From NCBI RefSeq assembly GCF_014385095.1, contig NZ_JACRTC010000010.1:1-55993 (forward strand): a stretch of DNA of 55,993 bases, in the 5' to 3' direction. This DNA is from Zongyangia hominis (lineage in GTDB: Bacteria > Bacillota > Clostridia > Oscillospirales > Ruminococcaceae). A program made the position numbers and the translations under genes. The notes beneath the pieces are model-generated. The model was given only the letters and a program-made list of their open reading frames with translations. It did no database searches and had not been told where the DNA came from. This document shows, piece after piece, positions 1 to 7,858 of this stretch (within the stretch, counting starts at the first letter, position 1; each line of letters starts with the position of its first letter).

Positions 1-115
<115 letters not shown>

Positions 116-124
116 TTCTCATAT

Positions 125-200
125 TCCTCCTTAGCTCAGTCGGTAGAGCATGCGGCTGTTAACCGCAGGGTCGTCTGTTCGAGCCAGACAGGGGGAGCCA
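125..200 (+). tRNA. tRNA-Asn (anticodon GTT)
   Basis: Full cloverleaf: acceptor TCCTCCT (125-131) pairs with AGGGGGA (190-196), discriminator G197, encoded CCA 198-200. The anticodon stem TGCGG/CCGCA encloses a loop with GTT at 158-160. It lies between two 5S genes, so it is co-transcribed with the rRNA operon. Confidence 0.95.
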
Positions 201-266
201 TAGAACCATCTGACGCCAGGTGGTTCTTTCTTTCGAAAATCCTTCCCTTTTGATACATTTAAATAT

Positions 267-383
<117 letters not shown>

Positions 384-385
384 TC

Positions 386-425
386 AAAAAGAACACAATG
401 TCCAAAGACATTGTGTTCTTTTTTT
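386..425 (+). terminator. Terminator of the rRNA/tRNA operon
   Basis: A 15-bp perfect stem (388-402 with 407-421) around a four-base loop, followed by a T-run. It ends the 5S/tRNA-Asn transcript. Confidence 0.9.
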
Positions 426-448
426 CTGTAATTCCCGGCGCTTGGGAA

Positions 449-477
449 TTGTAATTGATGCAGTAACATGGTAAAGT
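449..477 (+). promoter_or_regulatory. Putative promoter of the MFS gene
   Basis: TTGTAA at 449-454, 17-bp spacer, TAAAGT at 472-477, with TGG just before the -10 (extended -10). It sits between the rRNA terminator and the MFS gene. The match is imperfect. Confidence 0.45.
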
Positions 478-508
478 TAGGGGAGAGAGAAGAAGGGGAG
501 GAAACAGC

Positions 509-1744
509 ATGAAAAAACTGCTCTGCAAGGAGAATGTGGCGTTTGCGGCGCTGCACTGGCTCTACTGCTCCGCACACTGTATGATCTACAGCTTTATTGT
601 GGTTTATCTGACCCAGCACGGGTACAGCGACTTTCAGGTGGGTTTACTCAACGCCCTGATTGCCGGGGTCAGCATGATCAGCCAGCCCCTCTATGGCTAT
701 CTCAACGATACCTTCATCTCCTGCCGCTCCCTCATGATCGTGATCGCCGCCGTGGCCATCCCTGTCACCCTGTGCATCCCCCTGACGGTGAGCATTGTGC
801 CCCTTTGCTTTGTCGCCATCCTCTCTTTGGGCTTTCTCACCTATACATATAACTGCATCCCGGAAGCCTGGCAGATTCGGGTCAACAAGAAAAAGCCCTA
901 TGTCAACTATCCCGTCACCCGGGTCATGGGGGCCGTGGGCTACTCCCTGACGGGCCTGGTGGCCGGTAAGCTCATCGACCTGTGGGGCTTTGACGTCATC
1001 TTCTGGGGCAGCGCCGCCCATTTGGTCCTGCTCATCGCCTGCTGTTTGTGCATTGAAAAGATTGAGCCGGAAAACAAGGGCATCAAACGGGGCGCCCAGA
1101 TCGAGGAACGCATTGGTTTTGGCGGGGCACTGCGCATCCTATTAAAGAACCGGCCCTATATGGTCTTCATCATCAGCACCACCCTTTACCAGGCGGCCTA
1201 CCGTTCCATGCTGGCCTTTATGCCCGTCATTGTCCAGGACGCGGGAGGCACCAACACCCACGTGGGCATGCTGGTCTTTGCCGGCGCCGCGGTGGAAGCG
1301 CCCATGATGTTCATTTTCTCTCGACTCCAGGATAAAGCAAAGCTCAAACATCTCTATACCTTTACCGCTATCGTCCTGGCGGTGCGGACCCTGGCCCTCC
1401 TGGTCGTCCACTCCGTCACCGGGCTCATCCTCCTCAAAAGCTTTGAGGCCATTTCCTGGGGCATGTATATCCCCCTCTTTGTGGTCTATATCAGCCGCAT
1501 TGTGCCGTCGAAGATTTACGCCACCTCCCTCACCATCGGTTATTCCCTCACCGTGGGAGTGGGGAGCATCTGCGGCAACTTTTTCAGCGGCCTCATCATG
1601 GAAAATCTGGGTACCATGGCCTTTTCCGCCATCATGTCAGCGGTGGCCATCGCTGGGGTCGTTGTATTTGTGGTGGGCATGGCTGGCAAGAACGGCGGTA
1701 CACCGGCGGCTGAGAAGGAAGCTACAGCCGTGAAAATTTCCTGA
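509..1744 (+). CDS. MFS-family transporter
   Basis: A 411-residue polytopic membrane protein with about 12 hydrophobic segments and a central hydrophilic loop (around residues 185-205), the usual major facilitator layout. The N-terminal half has a typical loop-2 element (YGYLND, residues about 62-67), resembling the LacY/nucleoside-symporter-like MFS_1_like group. The substrate cannot be read from the sequence. The ATG follows GGGGAGG at a good distance. It appears monocistronic, after the rRNA terminator and before an independently promoted DUF4234 gene. A drug or sugar exporter role is equally possible. Confidence 0.85.
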   Translation: MKKLLCKENVAFAALHWLYCSAHCMIYSFIVVYLTQHGYSDFQVGLLNALIAGVSMISQPLYGYLNDTFISCRSLMIVIAAVAIPVTLCIPLTVSIVPLCFVAILSLGFLTYTYNCIPEAWQIRVNKKKPYVNYPVTRVMGAVGYSLTGLVAGKLIDLWGFDVIFWGSAAHLVLLIACCLCIEKIEPENKGIKRGAQIEERIGFGGALRILLKNRPYMVFIISTTLYQAAYRSMLAFMPVIVQDAGGTNTHVGMLVFAGAAVEAPMMFIFSRLQDKAKLKHLYTFTAIVLAVRTLALLVVHSVTGLILLKSFEAISWGMYIPLFVVYISRIVPSKIYATSLTIGYSLTVGVGSICGNFFSGLIMENLGTMAFSAIMSAVAIAGVVVFVVGMAGKNGGTPAAEKEATAVKIS

Positions 1745-1810
1745 GGGCATGCGTCTCTTGGAATTTATTATGTTATCACAAAAAATACTTTTCAAAATCA
1801 CAAAATATGA

Positions 1811-1816
1811 TATACT
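1811..1816 (+). promoter_or_regulatory. -10 box of the DUF4234 gene
   Basis: TATACT with an upstream TGA (extended -10) in an AT-rich gap. No convincing -35 box is visible. Confidence 0.4.
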
Positions 1817-1867
1817 AGAGGCTAGAGCAAAACAGGTTCTGCTAATAAAATGAAGGAGGAACTCCTC

Positions 1868-2287
1868 ATGCCAGAAAAGAAGAGTATTCCGCTGATTATT
1901 ATTCTTACCATTGTGACCTGCGGTATCTACTACTATGTTTGGATGTACCAGTTCTCTGACGAAATCGGCCGCTTCACCGGTGACCGCTCCACCTCCCCTG
2001 GTACGGAAGTGCTGCTGACCATCGTCACCTGCGGCATTTACGGCCTCTATTGGCTGTATAAATACAGCAAGAAGATGTGGGAAATTTCCATCAACGTGGG
2101 CGTGCCCTATCCCTCCGACAACGCCATCCTCAACCTGGTGCTGGGAATCTTCGGCTTCTCCATCGTCTCCATGGCCATCATGCAGACACAGCTGCACACC
2201 ATCTGGGACCAGACCTTCTTCAATCCCAACCAGGGTGGACCGAACCCCAATCAGGGCGACCCGTATAATCCCTACAACGGCCAGTAA
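1868..2287 (+). CDS. DUF4234 domain membrane protein
   Basis: A 139-residue protein with hydrophobic segments that repeat the motif ILTIVTCGIY (residues about 11-20 and 53-62), typical of DUF4234. The tail is rich in Asn, Pro and Gly (NPNQGGPNPNQGDPYNP). An in-frame ATG at 1850 lies upstream, but the AAGGAGGA ribosome-binding site (1852-1859) falls between the two, so 1868 is the likely start. The function of the family is unknown; it is probably an inner-membrane protein with an exposed disordered tail. Confidence 0.8.
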   Translation: MPEKKSIPLIIILTIVTCGIYYYVWMYQFSDEIGRFTGDRSTSPGTEVLLTIVTCGIYGLYWLYKYSKKMWEISINVGVPYPSDNAILNLVLGIFGFSIVSMAIMQTQLHTIWDQTFFNPNQGGPNPNQGDPYNPYNGQ

Positions 2288-2304
2288 ATTTTTTAAACGA
2301 TCGC

Positions 2305-2345
2305 AAGCGCCCGCGCTTTTATTATGAGCGCAGGCGCTTTTTCGT
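2305..2345 (+). terminator. Terminator after DUF4234 gene
   Basis: GC-rich stem (AAGCGCC...GCGCT with AGCGC...GGCGCTT) followed by TTTTTT. Confidence 0.85.
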
Positions 2346-2436
2346 ATAAAAGTGCCGCCCGGACGCAAAAAGAACGGATGGGCCGCATCGCAGGTCATCG
2401 ACGCGGAGAAAATATAAGCTGGATGGGGAGGACTCC

Positions 2437-3201
2437 ATGGAAGAAAAGAAGGAAAATTGGGAGAAGCTCAGTGACACATTGGACATTTGTGTCACCGACG
2501 CCCATAAATTCGGCACCGACGCCTTTCTGCTGTCCCATTTTGCCGGGGCGAGACGGGTGGACCGGTGCGCCGACCTCGGCACCGGCTGCGGCATTGTGGC
2601 CCTCCTTTGGTACCGCCGGCGGGAGGAGGGGCCCCGTCACTGCACCTGTGTGGACATCCAGGAGCAGGCGGTCAAACAGCTTTGCCGCACGGTGGAGCGG
2701 GCGGGCCTTGGAGACAAAATCCGGCCCCTCTGCCGGGACCTGCGGGAGCTGGGGGATGAAATCGAGGCAGGTTCGCTGGACCTCATCACCTGCAACCCGC
2801 CCTATAAGACGCCGGGCACCGGCGTCATGAGCCGGGAGGTAAGCGACCAGATTGCCCGGCATGAGGTGATGTGCGGCTTGGACGAGCTGTGCGCGGCGGC
2901 GGAGCGCTATCTAAAATTTAGCGGCAGGCTTTGCCTCTGCCAGCGGCCGGAGCGGCTGTGCGACGTCATCTGCGCCATGCGGGACGCCGGCATCGAGCCC
3001 AAGCGTCTGCGCTTTGTCGTCCAGCGTCCCGGATGTCCGCCCTGGCTCTTCCTCATCGAGGGGAAGAAGGGGGCCAAGCCCTTTTTGCAGGTGGAGCGGG
3101 ACCTCATCATCGAGGGGCCGGGCGGCTTTTCGAGGGAGGTGCTGGACATTTATCACAAGAAGGAAAATAAGCCCCAAGGGGCCAAAGAAGCGGGGAAGTG
3201 A
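2437..3201 (+). CDS. TrmN6-like tRNA (adenine37-N6) methyltransferase
   Basis: A 254-residue SAM-dependent methyltransferase. Motif I is DLGTGCGIV (residues 46-54) and the N6-adenine catalytic motif NPPY is at 120-123. The N-terminal part (CVTDAHKFGTDAFLL) is characteristic of the YabB/TrmN6 family, which methylates A37 of tRNA1(Val). The reading frame overlaps rsmI by four bases (GTGA), and the yabB-rsmI(yabC) pairing is the conserved Firmicute order, which supports the call. The start follows GGGGAGG. The exact tRNA substrate in this organism is inferred from the family. Confidence 0.85.
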   Translation: MEEKKENWEKLSDTLDICVTDAHKFGTDAFLLSHFAGARRVDRCADLGTGCGIVALLWYRRREEGPRHCTCVDIQEQAVKQLCRTVERAGLGDKIRPLCRDLRELGDEIEAGSLDLITCNPPYKTPGTGVMSREVSDQIARHEVMCGLDELCAAAERYLKFSGRLCLCQRPERLCDVICAMRDAGIEPKRLRFVVQRPGCPPWLFLIEGKKGAKPFLQVERDLIIEGPGGFSREVLDIYHKKENKPQGAKEAGK

Positions 3202-4061
3202 ATCAGTTGAACGAACAGGGAACGCTTTTCCTGGTGGGAACGCCCATCGGGAATTTATCGGATATGACACCCCGGGCCGTGCGGACGTTGGAAGAAGTGG
3301 ACTTCATTGCGGCGGAGGACACCCGGGTCACCCTGAAGCTCCTCAACCATTACGGCATCAAAAAGCCCATGGTCAGCTATTTTGAGCACAATATCCGGGA
3401 GCGGGGGCAATATATCGCCGACCGCATCGCCGCTGGGGAGAACTGCGCCATTGTAACCGATGCGGGAATGCCCTGCATCAGCGACCCCGGGGAAGATTTG
3501 GTGCGCATCTGCGGGGAGCGGGGCATTCCGACCGTGGTGGTGCCCGGCCCCAGCGCCGTGGTGTCGGCGGTGGCTCTTTCGGGCCTCGCCACCTCCCGGT
3601 TTACCTTCGAGGGCTTTCTCAGTGTCAGCCGCAACCAGCGCTTGGCACATCTGCAGGAGCTCGAGGGAGAGCGCAGAACCATGGTGTTTTACGAAGCGCC
3701 TCATAAGCTCTTAAACACGCTGCGGGACATGGCGGAAGCCTTCGGCGGGGAGCGGAGAATCGCTCTGTGCCGGGAGCTGACCAAAATCCACGAGGAGGTC
3801 ATCCGCACCACCTTGGATGAGGCATGGAGGCTTTTTACCGAGCGTCCTCCCAAGGGAGAGTTTGTGCTGGTCATTGAGGGCCGGGGCGAGGAAGAAGAGG
3901 AGCAGATCAGCCTGGAAGAGGCGGTGGAGCAGGTCAAGGAAAAGGCGGCGGCTGGGAAATCTCTGTCAGAGGCCGCTAAGGAGGTGGCAAAGGCCACCCA
4001 TTATAAAAAAAGCGAGCTCTACAAAGCTGCCGCCACCTGCGGTGGAGCAAGTCGCGATTAG
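3198..4061 (+). CDS. rsmI: 16S rRNA C1402 2'-O-methyltransferase RsmI
   Basis: A 287-residue protein of the tetrapyrrole-methylase fold. The N-terminus has GTPIGNLSDMTPRA (about 13-26), then EDTRVT and GMPCISDPG, all diagnostic of RsmI, which 2'-O-methylates C1402 of 16S rRNA. The C-terminal region has the usual small helical tail. The GTG start overlaps the stop of the upstream methyltransferase, so the two are translationally coupled. A TTG three codons downstream is an alternative start. Confidence 0.95.
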   Translation: MNQLNEQGTLFLVGTPIGNLSDMTPRAVRTLEEVDFIAAEDTRVTLKLLNHYGIKKPMVSYFEHNIRERGQYIADRIAAGENCAIVTDAGMPCISDPGEDLVRICGERGIPTVVVPGPSAVVSAVALSGLATSRFTFEGFLSVSRNQRLAHLQELEGERRTMVFYEAPHKLLNTLRDMAEAFGGERRIALCRELTKIHEEVIRTTLDEAWRLFTERPPKGEFVLVIEGRGEEEEEQISLEEAVEQVKEKAAAGKSLSEAAKEVAKATHYKKSELYKAAATCGGASRD

Positions 4062-4262
4062 GCTCATTCGCAACGTAGTAACGCGGGCGACGCGGCAAAG
4101 ATGCGAATAAGATATGGGGCGCGGTCCCCGCCACGGTAGGAGCCGCTGACCCACCGCGCTGTGGTATCGTACGAGAAAATAACGCGTGAGACGCGGCACC
4201 TGCCGGTGAGGACATCGCGCTGTGGTGTCATTTGAGAAGGTATGGCGGGCCACGCAGCAGAG
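4062..4262. repeat. Degenerate mosaic repeat element
   Basis: A GC-rich non-coding stretch containing fragments of the window's repeat family: ACGCGGGCGACGCGGC, ACCTGCCGGTGAGGA and CGCGCTGTGGT blocks occurring twice each in altered form. No gene is seen. It separates rsmI from the QueG-like gene. Confidence 0.6.
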
Positions 4263-4289
4263 GATCTCAAGAGGGAAGGGAGGAGCGGC

Positions 4290-5135
4290 ATGGAGCGAGA
4301 CTTGTTTTTAGTCATAGACGATGTCTTTCGCCAGGCGGGAATCCCCGCCTGGGGGAGCGCCCGTCTGGACGACTGCGGGCCGGTGCTCCCCTGTCGGGGC
4401 GCTGGGCTTCTGGGGGCGGAACACCAAAGCGTCCTTTGCTGTCTCTTTCCCTATGACATCGGTGAGCTCCCGGCGCGCAACCTCTCCCGATACGCCTGTG
4501 TGCCCGATTATCACCGGGTGGCGGGCGGTATGCTGCGGGAAGCCGCCCAAAAACTCAAAGAGATGCTACCGGACCACGATTTTCTACCCTTTGTGGACAG
4601 CTCCCCGGTGCGGGAAGTCCGGGCGGCGGCGCTGGCGGGCCTGGGCTGTGTGGGCAAAAATGGGCTACTCATCACACCCGACTATGGCAGCTTTGTCTTT
4701 TTGGGGGAAATCGTCACCGATCTGCCCCTAGGTAATGCCGTCGCCGCGCCGCCCGCCTGCATCGGCTGTAACCGGTGTGTCCGGGATTGTCCCACCGGCG
4801 CCATCCGGGAGGAAGGCGGGCTCCACAAAAGCCGGTGCCTCTCCGAAATTACCCAGAAAAGGGGGGAGCTGACGCCGGAGGAAGAAGCGCTCATCGCCGC
4901 GTCGGGCATCCTCTGGGGCTGCGATAGGTGCCAGGAGGTCTGTCCTATGAACAAGGGGAGAAAGCTCACCCCCATCGTGGCATTCTATAAAGATATTGTC
5001 ACCCGCATCGACGCGTCCGTCACGGGAAGCAAGATTAGGGGACGAGCCTTCGGCTTCCGAGGAGTGGGCGTCCTCAAACGCAACGCGCGCATATTGGATG
5101 GAAAAAAGGCGGATACTAAAGTGGCAGAGGAATGA
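4290..5135 (+). CDS. QueG-like epoxyqueuosine reductase family protein
   Basis: A 281-residue Fe-S protein with two [4Fe-4S] clusters: CIGCNRCVRDCP (from residue 157) and CDRCQEVCP (from 211). The N-terminal region (VDSSPVREVRAAALAGLGCVGKNGLL) matches the DUF1730/QueG core, which reduces epoxyqueuosine to queuosine in tRNA using cobalamin. At about 280 residues it is shorter than classical QueG (350-380), lacking the C-terminal HEAT-like part, so it may be a short QueG homologue. The start at 4290 follows GGGAGGA; an upstream in-frame ATG (4242) has no ribosome-binding site. The QueT transporter elsewhere in the window makes a queuosine role plausible. Confidence 0.75.
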   Translation: MERDLFLVIDDVFRQAGIPAWGSARLDDCGPVLPCRGAGLLGAEHQSVLCCLFPYDIGELPARNLSRYACVPDYHRVAGGMLREAAQKLKEMLPDHDFLPFVDSSPVREVRAAALAGLGCVGKNGLLITPDYGSFVFLGEIVTDLPLGNAVAAPPACIGCNRCVRDCPTGAIREEGGLHKSRCLSEITQKRGELTPEEEALIAASGILWGCDRCQEVCPMNKGRKLTPIVAFYKDIVTRIDASVTGSKIRGRAFGFRGVGVLKRNARILDGKKADTKVAEE

Positions 5136-5167
5136 GCGTCAACGGCATCAAACAGGAGGTATGCGCC

Positions 5168-5605
5168 ATGAAGGTATCGGAAGTGATGAAAGAATCGGTG
5201 GTGGCGGCGTCACCGTCGGAAAGTTTAGCGAGTGTGAGCCGAAAGATGCAGACATATGGCATCGGCGCTTTGCCGGTCATGGAGGCAGACCGGCTCCAGG
5301 GTATGGTCACCGACCGGGACATCGTGGTGCGGTGTATCGCCTGCCACCATGACCCAGTCAAGATGAAGGTGTCGGAAATTATGTCCACTGGGGCCACCTG
5401 TGTTTCCCCGGAACATACCATTTCGGAAGCCGCGGCCAAAATGGGAGCCGCCCAGGTTCGCCGTTTGCCGGTGGTAAAGAATAACCAGGTGCTGGGCATT
5501 ATAACCCTGGGCGACATTGTCAAGGAGAAGACGGACAGCGAGGTGGCCCGGGCACTCTACAATATCTCCCAGCCCGCATCGCCGGGCCCCGTTGTCCAGG
5601 GATAG
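5168..5605 (+). CDS. CBS-domain protein
   Basis: A 145-residue protein made of a tandem CBS pair: KVSEVMKESVVAASP...GMVTDRDIVVR (about 1-52) and KVSEIMSTGATCVSP...GIITLGDIVK (about 66-118). CBS pairs usually bind adenine nucleotides. The start at 5168 is set by AGGAGGT seven bases upstream; the in-frame ATG at 5132 lacks a site. It may act as a stand-alone nucleotide sensor; no partner enzyme is visible nearby. It probably shares the transcript with the QueG-like gene (32-bp gap). Confidence 0.85.
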   Translation: MKVSEVMKESVVAASPSESLASVSRKMQTYGIGALPVMEADRLQGMVTDRDIVVRCIACHHDPVKMKVSEIMSTGATCVSPEHTISEAAAKMGAAQVRRLPVVKNNQVLGIITLGDIVKEKTDSEVARALYNISQPASPGPVVQG

Positions 5606-6065
5606 GGACACTGCATCAACAGGCGGCGGAAGGTTGCCATTGTTGGCTTGGTCGTGGTTCTCTTTGTGGGCCGGCGGTGGGAGCGCTTGTCTTGGCGAAC
5701 GCGCCCTCAACGCGGGCAAAGCGCCTTCTCAAAAAAGGAACCAGGCGCGTGACTTCCCGCGCCGGTAGGGACCGCGACGTCCCCCACCGGTAGGTGGCGA
5801 AGCCGCTTGTTCCAGCGAACGCGCCCTCAACGCGGGGAAAGAGGCTTTCTCAAAAGAGGAACCGGGCGCGCGACACCCCCCACCGGTAGGTGGCCGCGAC
5901 TTCCCCCGGCGGCAGCCGGTAGGTGGCGAAGCCGCTTGTCCCGGCAAACGCGCCCCCAACGCGGGCCAAGCGACCTGCTCAAAAGAGGAACCGGGCGCGC
6001 GACATCCCGCCCCGGTAGGGACCGCGACGTCCCCCGGCGACAGCCGGCAGGTGGCGGGAACGGGA
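5606..6065. repeat. Mosaic repeat array, about 110-190 bp units
   Basis: A GC-rich non-coding stretch with at least three imperfect copies of a unit running GGCGAAGCCGCTTGTCC...AACGCGCCC(T/C)CAACGCGGG...CTCAAAAGAGGAACCGGGCGCGCGAC, separated by small palindromes of the CACCGGTAGGTGG type. The reverse complement of this unit resembles the repeat that is translated inside the decarboxylase gene (8926-9390). No coding signal is seen. Confidence 0.85.
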
Positions 6066-6074
6066 AATTTGTGG

Positions 6075-6108
6075 TAGAATAAAGATCCAGGCTGAAACTG
6101 TCCTGGAT
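6075..6108 (+). promoter_or_regulatory. Extended -10 promoter and leader hairpin
   Basis: TAGAAT at 6075-6080 preceded by TGG, followed by a small hairpin (ATCCAGG/CCTGGAT, 6084-6108), upstream of the FemABX-like gene. The -35 region would lie in repeat sequence and is weak. Confidence 0.4.
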
Positions 6109-6133
6109 TTCATAGAATTTGGAGTGACTGCTT

Positions 6134-7189
6134 GTGGAAATACTGGCACCATCGAAATATGAAGAATACGAAGCATTTGCGAAGAACCATCCCCAGGGAT
6201 GTTTTACCCAGTCCATCCACTGGCCCCAGGTCAAGAATAACTGGGATCACGCGGTGGTTGTCTCCCGGGGCGGGGATGGACATATCCGGGGCGGCATGCT
6301 GGTCCTCATTCAAAAAATCCCCCTGATCGGAACGACGTTTCTCTATGCGCCCCGAGGCCCGGTCTGCGACCTCCACGACCGGGAGGTGCTTTCCGACCTC
6401 GTCGACGGCGTCAAGGCCCTGGCCAAAGAGCGCCGGGCCCACGCGTTTAAAATGGACCCGGACGTGCTCATCTCGGACACGGCGTTTATTGAGCTTGCCA
6501 AGAGCTTGGGCTTTACCCACTTTACCGGCGGCGAAAACTTTGAAACCATCCAGGCCCGCTACAATTACCGGCTCTACCTCCAGGGGCGCAGCGAAGAGGA
6601 GCTCTTCATGAACCTCCAGAGCAAGACCCGCTACAATGTGCGGGTGGCGATGAAGCACGGCGTGGAAATCAAGGTGGTGGGTAAGGAATATCTGGACGAC
6701 TTCATCCGGCTCATGCGGGTCACGGGAGAGCGGGACGGCTTTAACGTCCGGCCCAAGGCCTACTTTGAACGGATGCTCGACGCGCTGGGCGAACACGCCC
6801 GGCTCTATATGGCTTTTTATAACGGCAAGGCCATCTCCGGCGCGCTGACCACCCAGTACGCGGGGAAAACCTGCTATGTCTACGGCGCTTCCGACAATGA
6901 GAACCGCAACGTCATGCCCAACTACCTTATCCAGTGGGAGATGATCAAATGGGCGGTGGAGGGCGGCTGCACGGTCTACGACTTCCAGGGCGTCTCCGGC
7001 AACCTGGACGAGTCCAGCCATCTCTACGGGCTCTACCGTTTTAAAAAGGGCTTTAACGGCCAGCTCGACGAGCTGGCGGGGGAGTTTGACATGATCTTTA
7101 AGCCCTTTGCCTACAAGTTCGTGGACCTGGCCATTGACACCAAGGAAAAAATGGGCAAACTCAAACGGAAGCTGCGGGGCTCCCATTAG
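6134..7189 (+). CDS. FemABX-family aminoacyltransferase (peptidoglycan branch)
   Basis: A 351-residue FemA/FemX-type protein with a double GNAT fold. Recognisable signatures are FTQSIHWPQVKNNW near the N-terminus, LYAPRGPVCD (about 74-83), the SKTRYNVRVAMKHGVEIK segment (about 163-180) and FKKGFNG near the C-terminus. These enzymes use aminoacyl-tRNA to add the first branch amino acids to lipid II. The GTG start follows GGAG about ten bases upstream. The gene stands alone between a repeat array and a terminator. The amino acid transferred is not predictable. Confidence 0.87.
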   Translation: MEILAPSKYEEYEAFAKNHPQGCFTQSIHWPQVKNNWDHAVVVSRGGDGHIRGGMLVLIQKIPLIGTTFLYAPRGPVCDLHDREVLSDLVDGVKALAKERRAHAFKMDPDVLISDTAFIELAKSLGFTHFTGGENFETIQARYNYRLYLQGRSEEELFMNLQSKTRYNVRVAMKHGVEIKVVGKEYLDDFIRLMRVTGERDGFNVRPKAYFERMLDALGEHARLYMAFYNGKAISGALTTQYAGKTCYVYGASDNENRNVMPNYLIQWEMIKWAVEGGCTVYDFQGVSGNLDESSHLYGLYRFKKGFNGQLDELAGEFDMIFKPFAYKFVDLAIDTKEKMGKLKRKLRGSH

Positions 7190-7290
7190 ACCGGCGGCGC
7201 CCGCGGGTGAGAGGCCGGGCGCCAACCGGGCCGCGGCCGTCCCTGCGCGGGATGCGGGAGAGCGGTCCAATTTACGGGTAGGAAAACGAC

Positions 7291-7326
7291 AGGGCGGAGG
7301 AGGGAAACTCCTGCCGCCCTTTTTGC
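7291..7326 (+). terminator. Terminator after FemABX gene
   Basis: Stem GGGCGG-AGGAG/CTCCT-GCCGCCC with a short loop and TTTTT. Confidence 0.88.
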
Positions 7327-7342
7327 AAAAAGGAGGAGCGGC

Positions 7343-7858
7343 ATGCAGTTACATACCAGCCGTTTGCGGATCCAACCGCTGACCATGGAGGAGTTTCGCC
7401 TCCTGCTGGAAGGGACGGCACAGGTGGAGGCGGCGCTGGGCCTCTCACCCGCGGGCAGGGAGCTGGACCCCCACACCAAGGAGGCCATGAAGGCCCTGTA
7501 TGCCGAAGCTGTCCGCAATGAAGATAATTACCAATGGTATACTAATTGGATGATCATACGAAATGTAGATAATGTGGCCGTGGGAAGCGCCTGTTTCATG
7601 GGCCGGCCCGATCGGGACGGATCGGTGGAACTGGGCTATGGGCTCGAAGAAAGCTATTGGGGCCAGGGCTATATGACCGAGGCGGCCCGGGCCCTGTGCG
7701 ACTGGGCGTTATCGCAGCCGGGGGTGCGCCGGGTGACGGCCGAGACCGAACGGGGCAATCTCGCCTCCCAGCGGGTGCTGCAAAACTGCGGCATGCAGCT
7801 TTATCGGGCCACGGAAGAGGGCCTTTTCTGGAAGCGGGAGAAGGAGGCGAGCGTATGA
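7343..7858 (+). CDS. GNAT-family N-acetyltransferase
   Basis: A 171-residue acetyltransferase of the RimJ/RimL type: N-terminal SRLRIQPLT, central ELGYGLEESYWGQGYMTEAARALCDWAL (acetyl-CoA loop around WGQGYMTEA, residues about 111-119) and TERGNLASQRVLQNCGM. The family acetylates amino termini or small molecules; the substrate is unknown. The start follows AAGGAGG. The stop overlaps the decarboxylase start (ATGA), so the two are translationally coupled. Confidence 0.88.
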   Translation: MQLHTSRLRIQPLTMEEFRLLLEGTAQVEAALGLSPAGRELDPHTKEAMKALYAEAVRNEDNYQWYTNWMIIRNVDNVAVGSACFMGRPDRDGSVELGYGLEESYWGQGYMTEAARALCDWALSQPGVRRVTAETERGNLASQRVLQNCGMQLYRATEEGLFWKREKEASV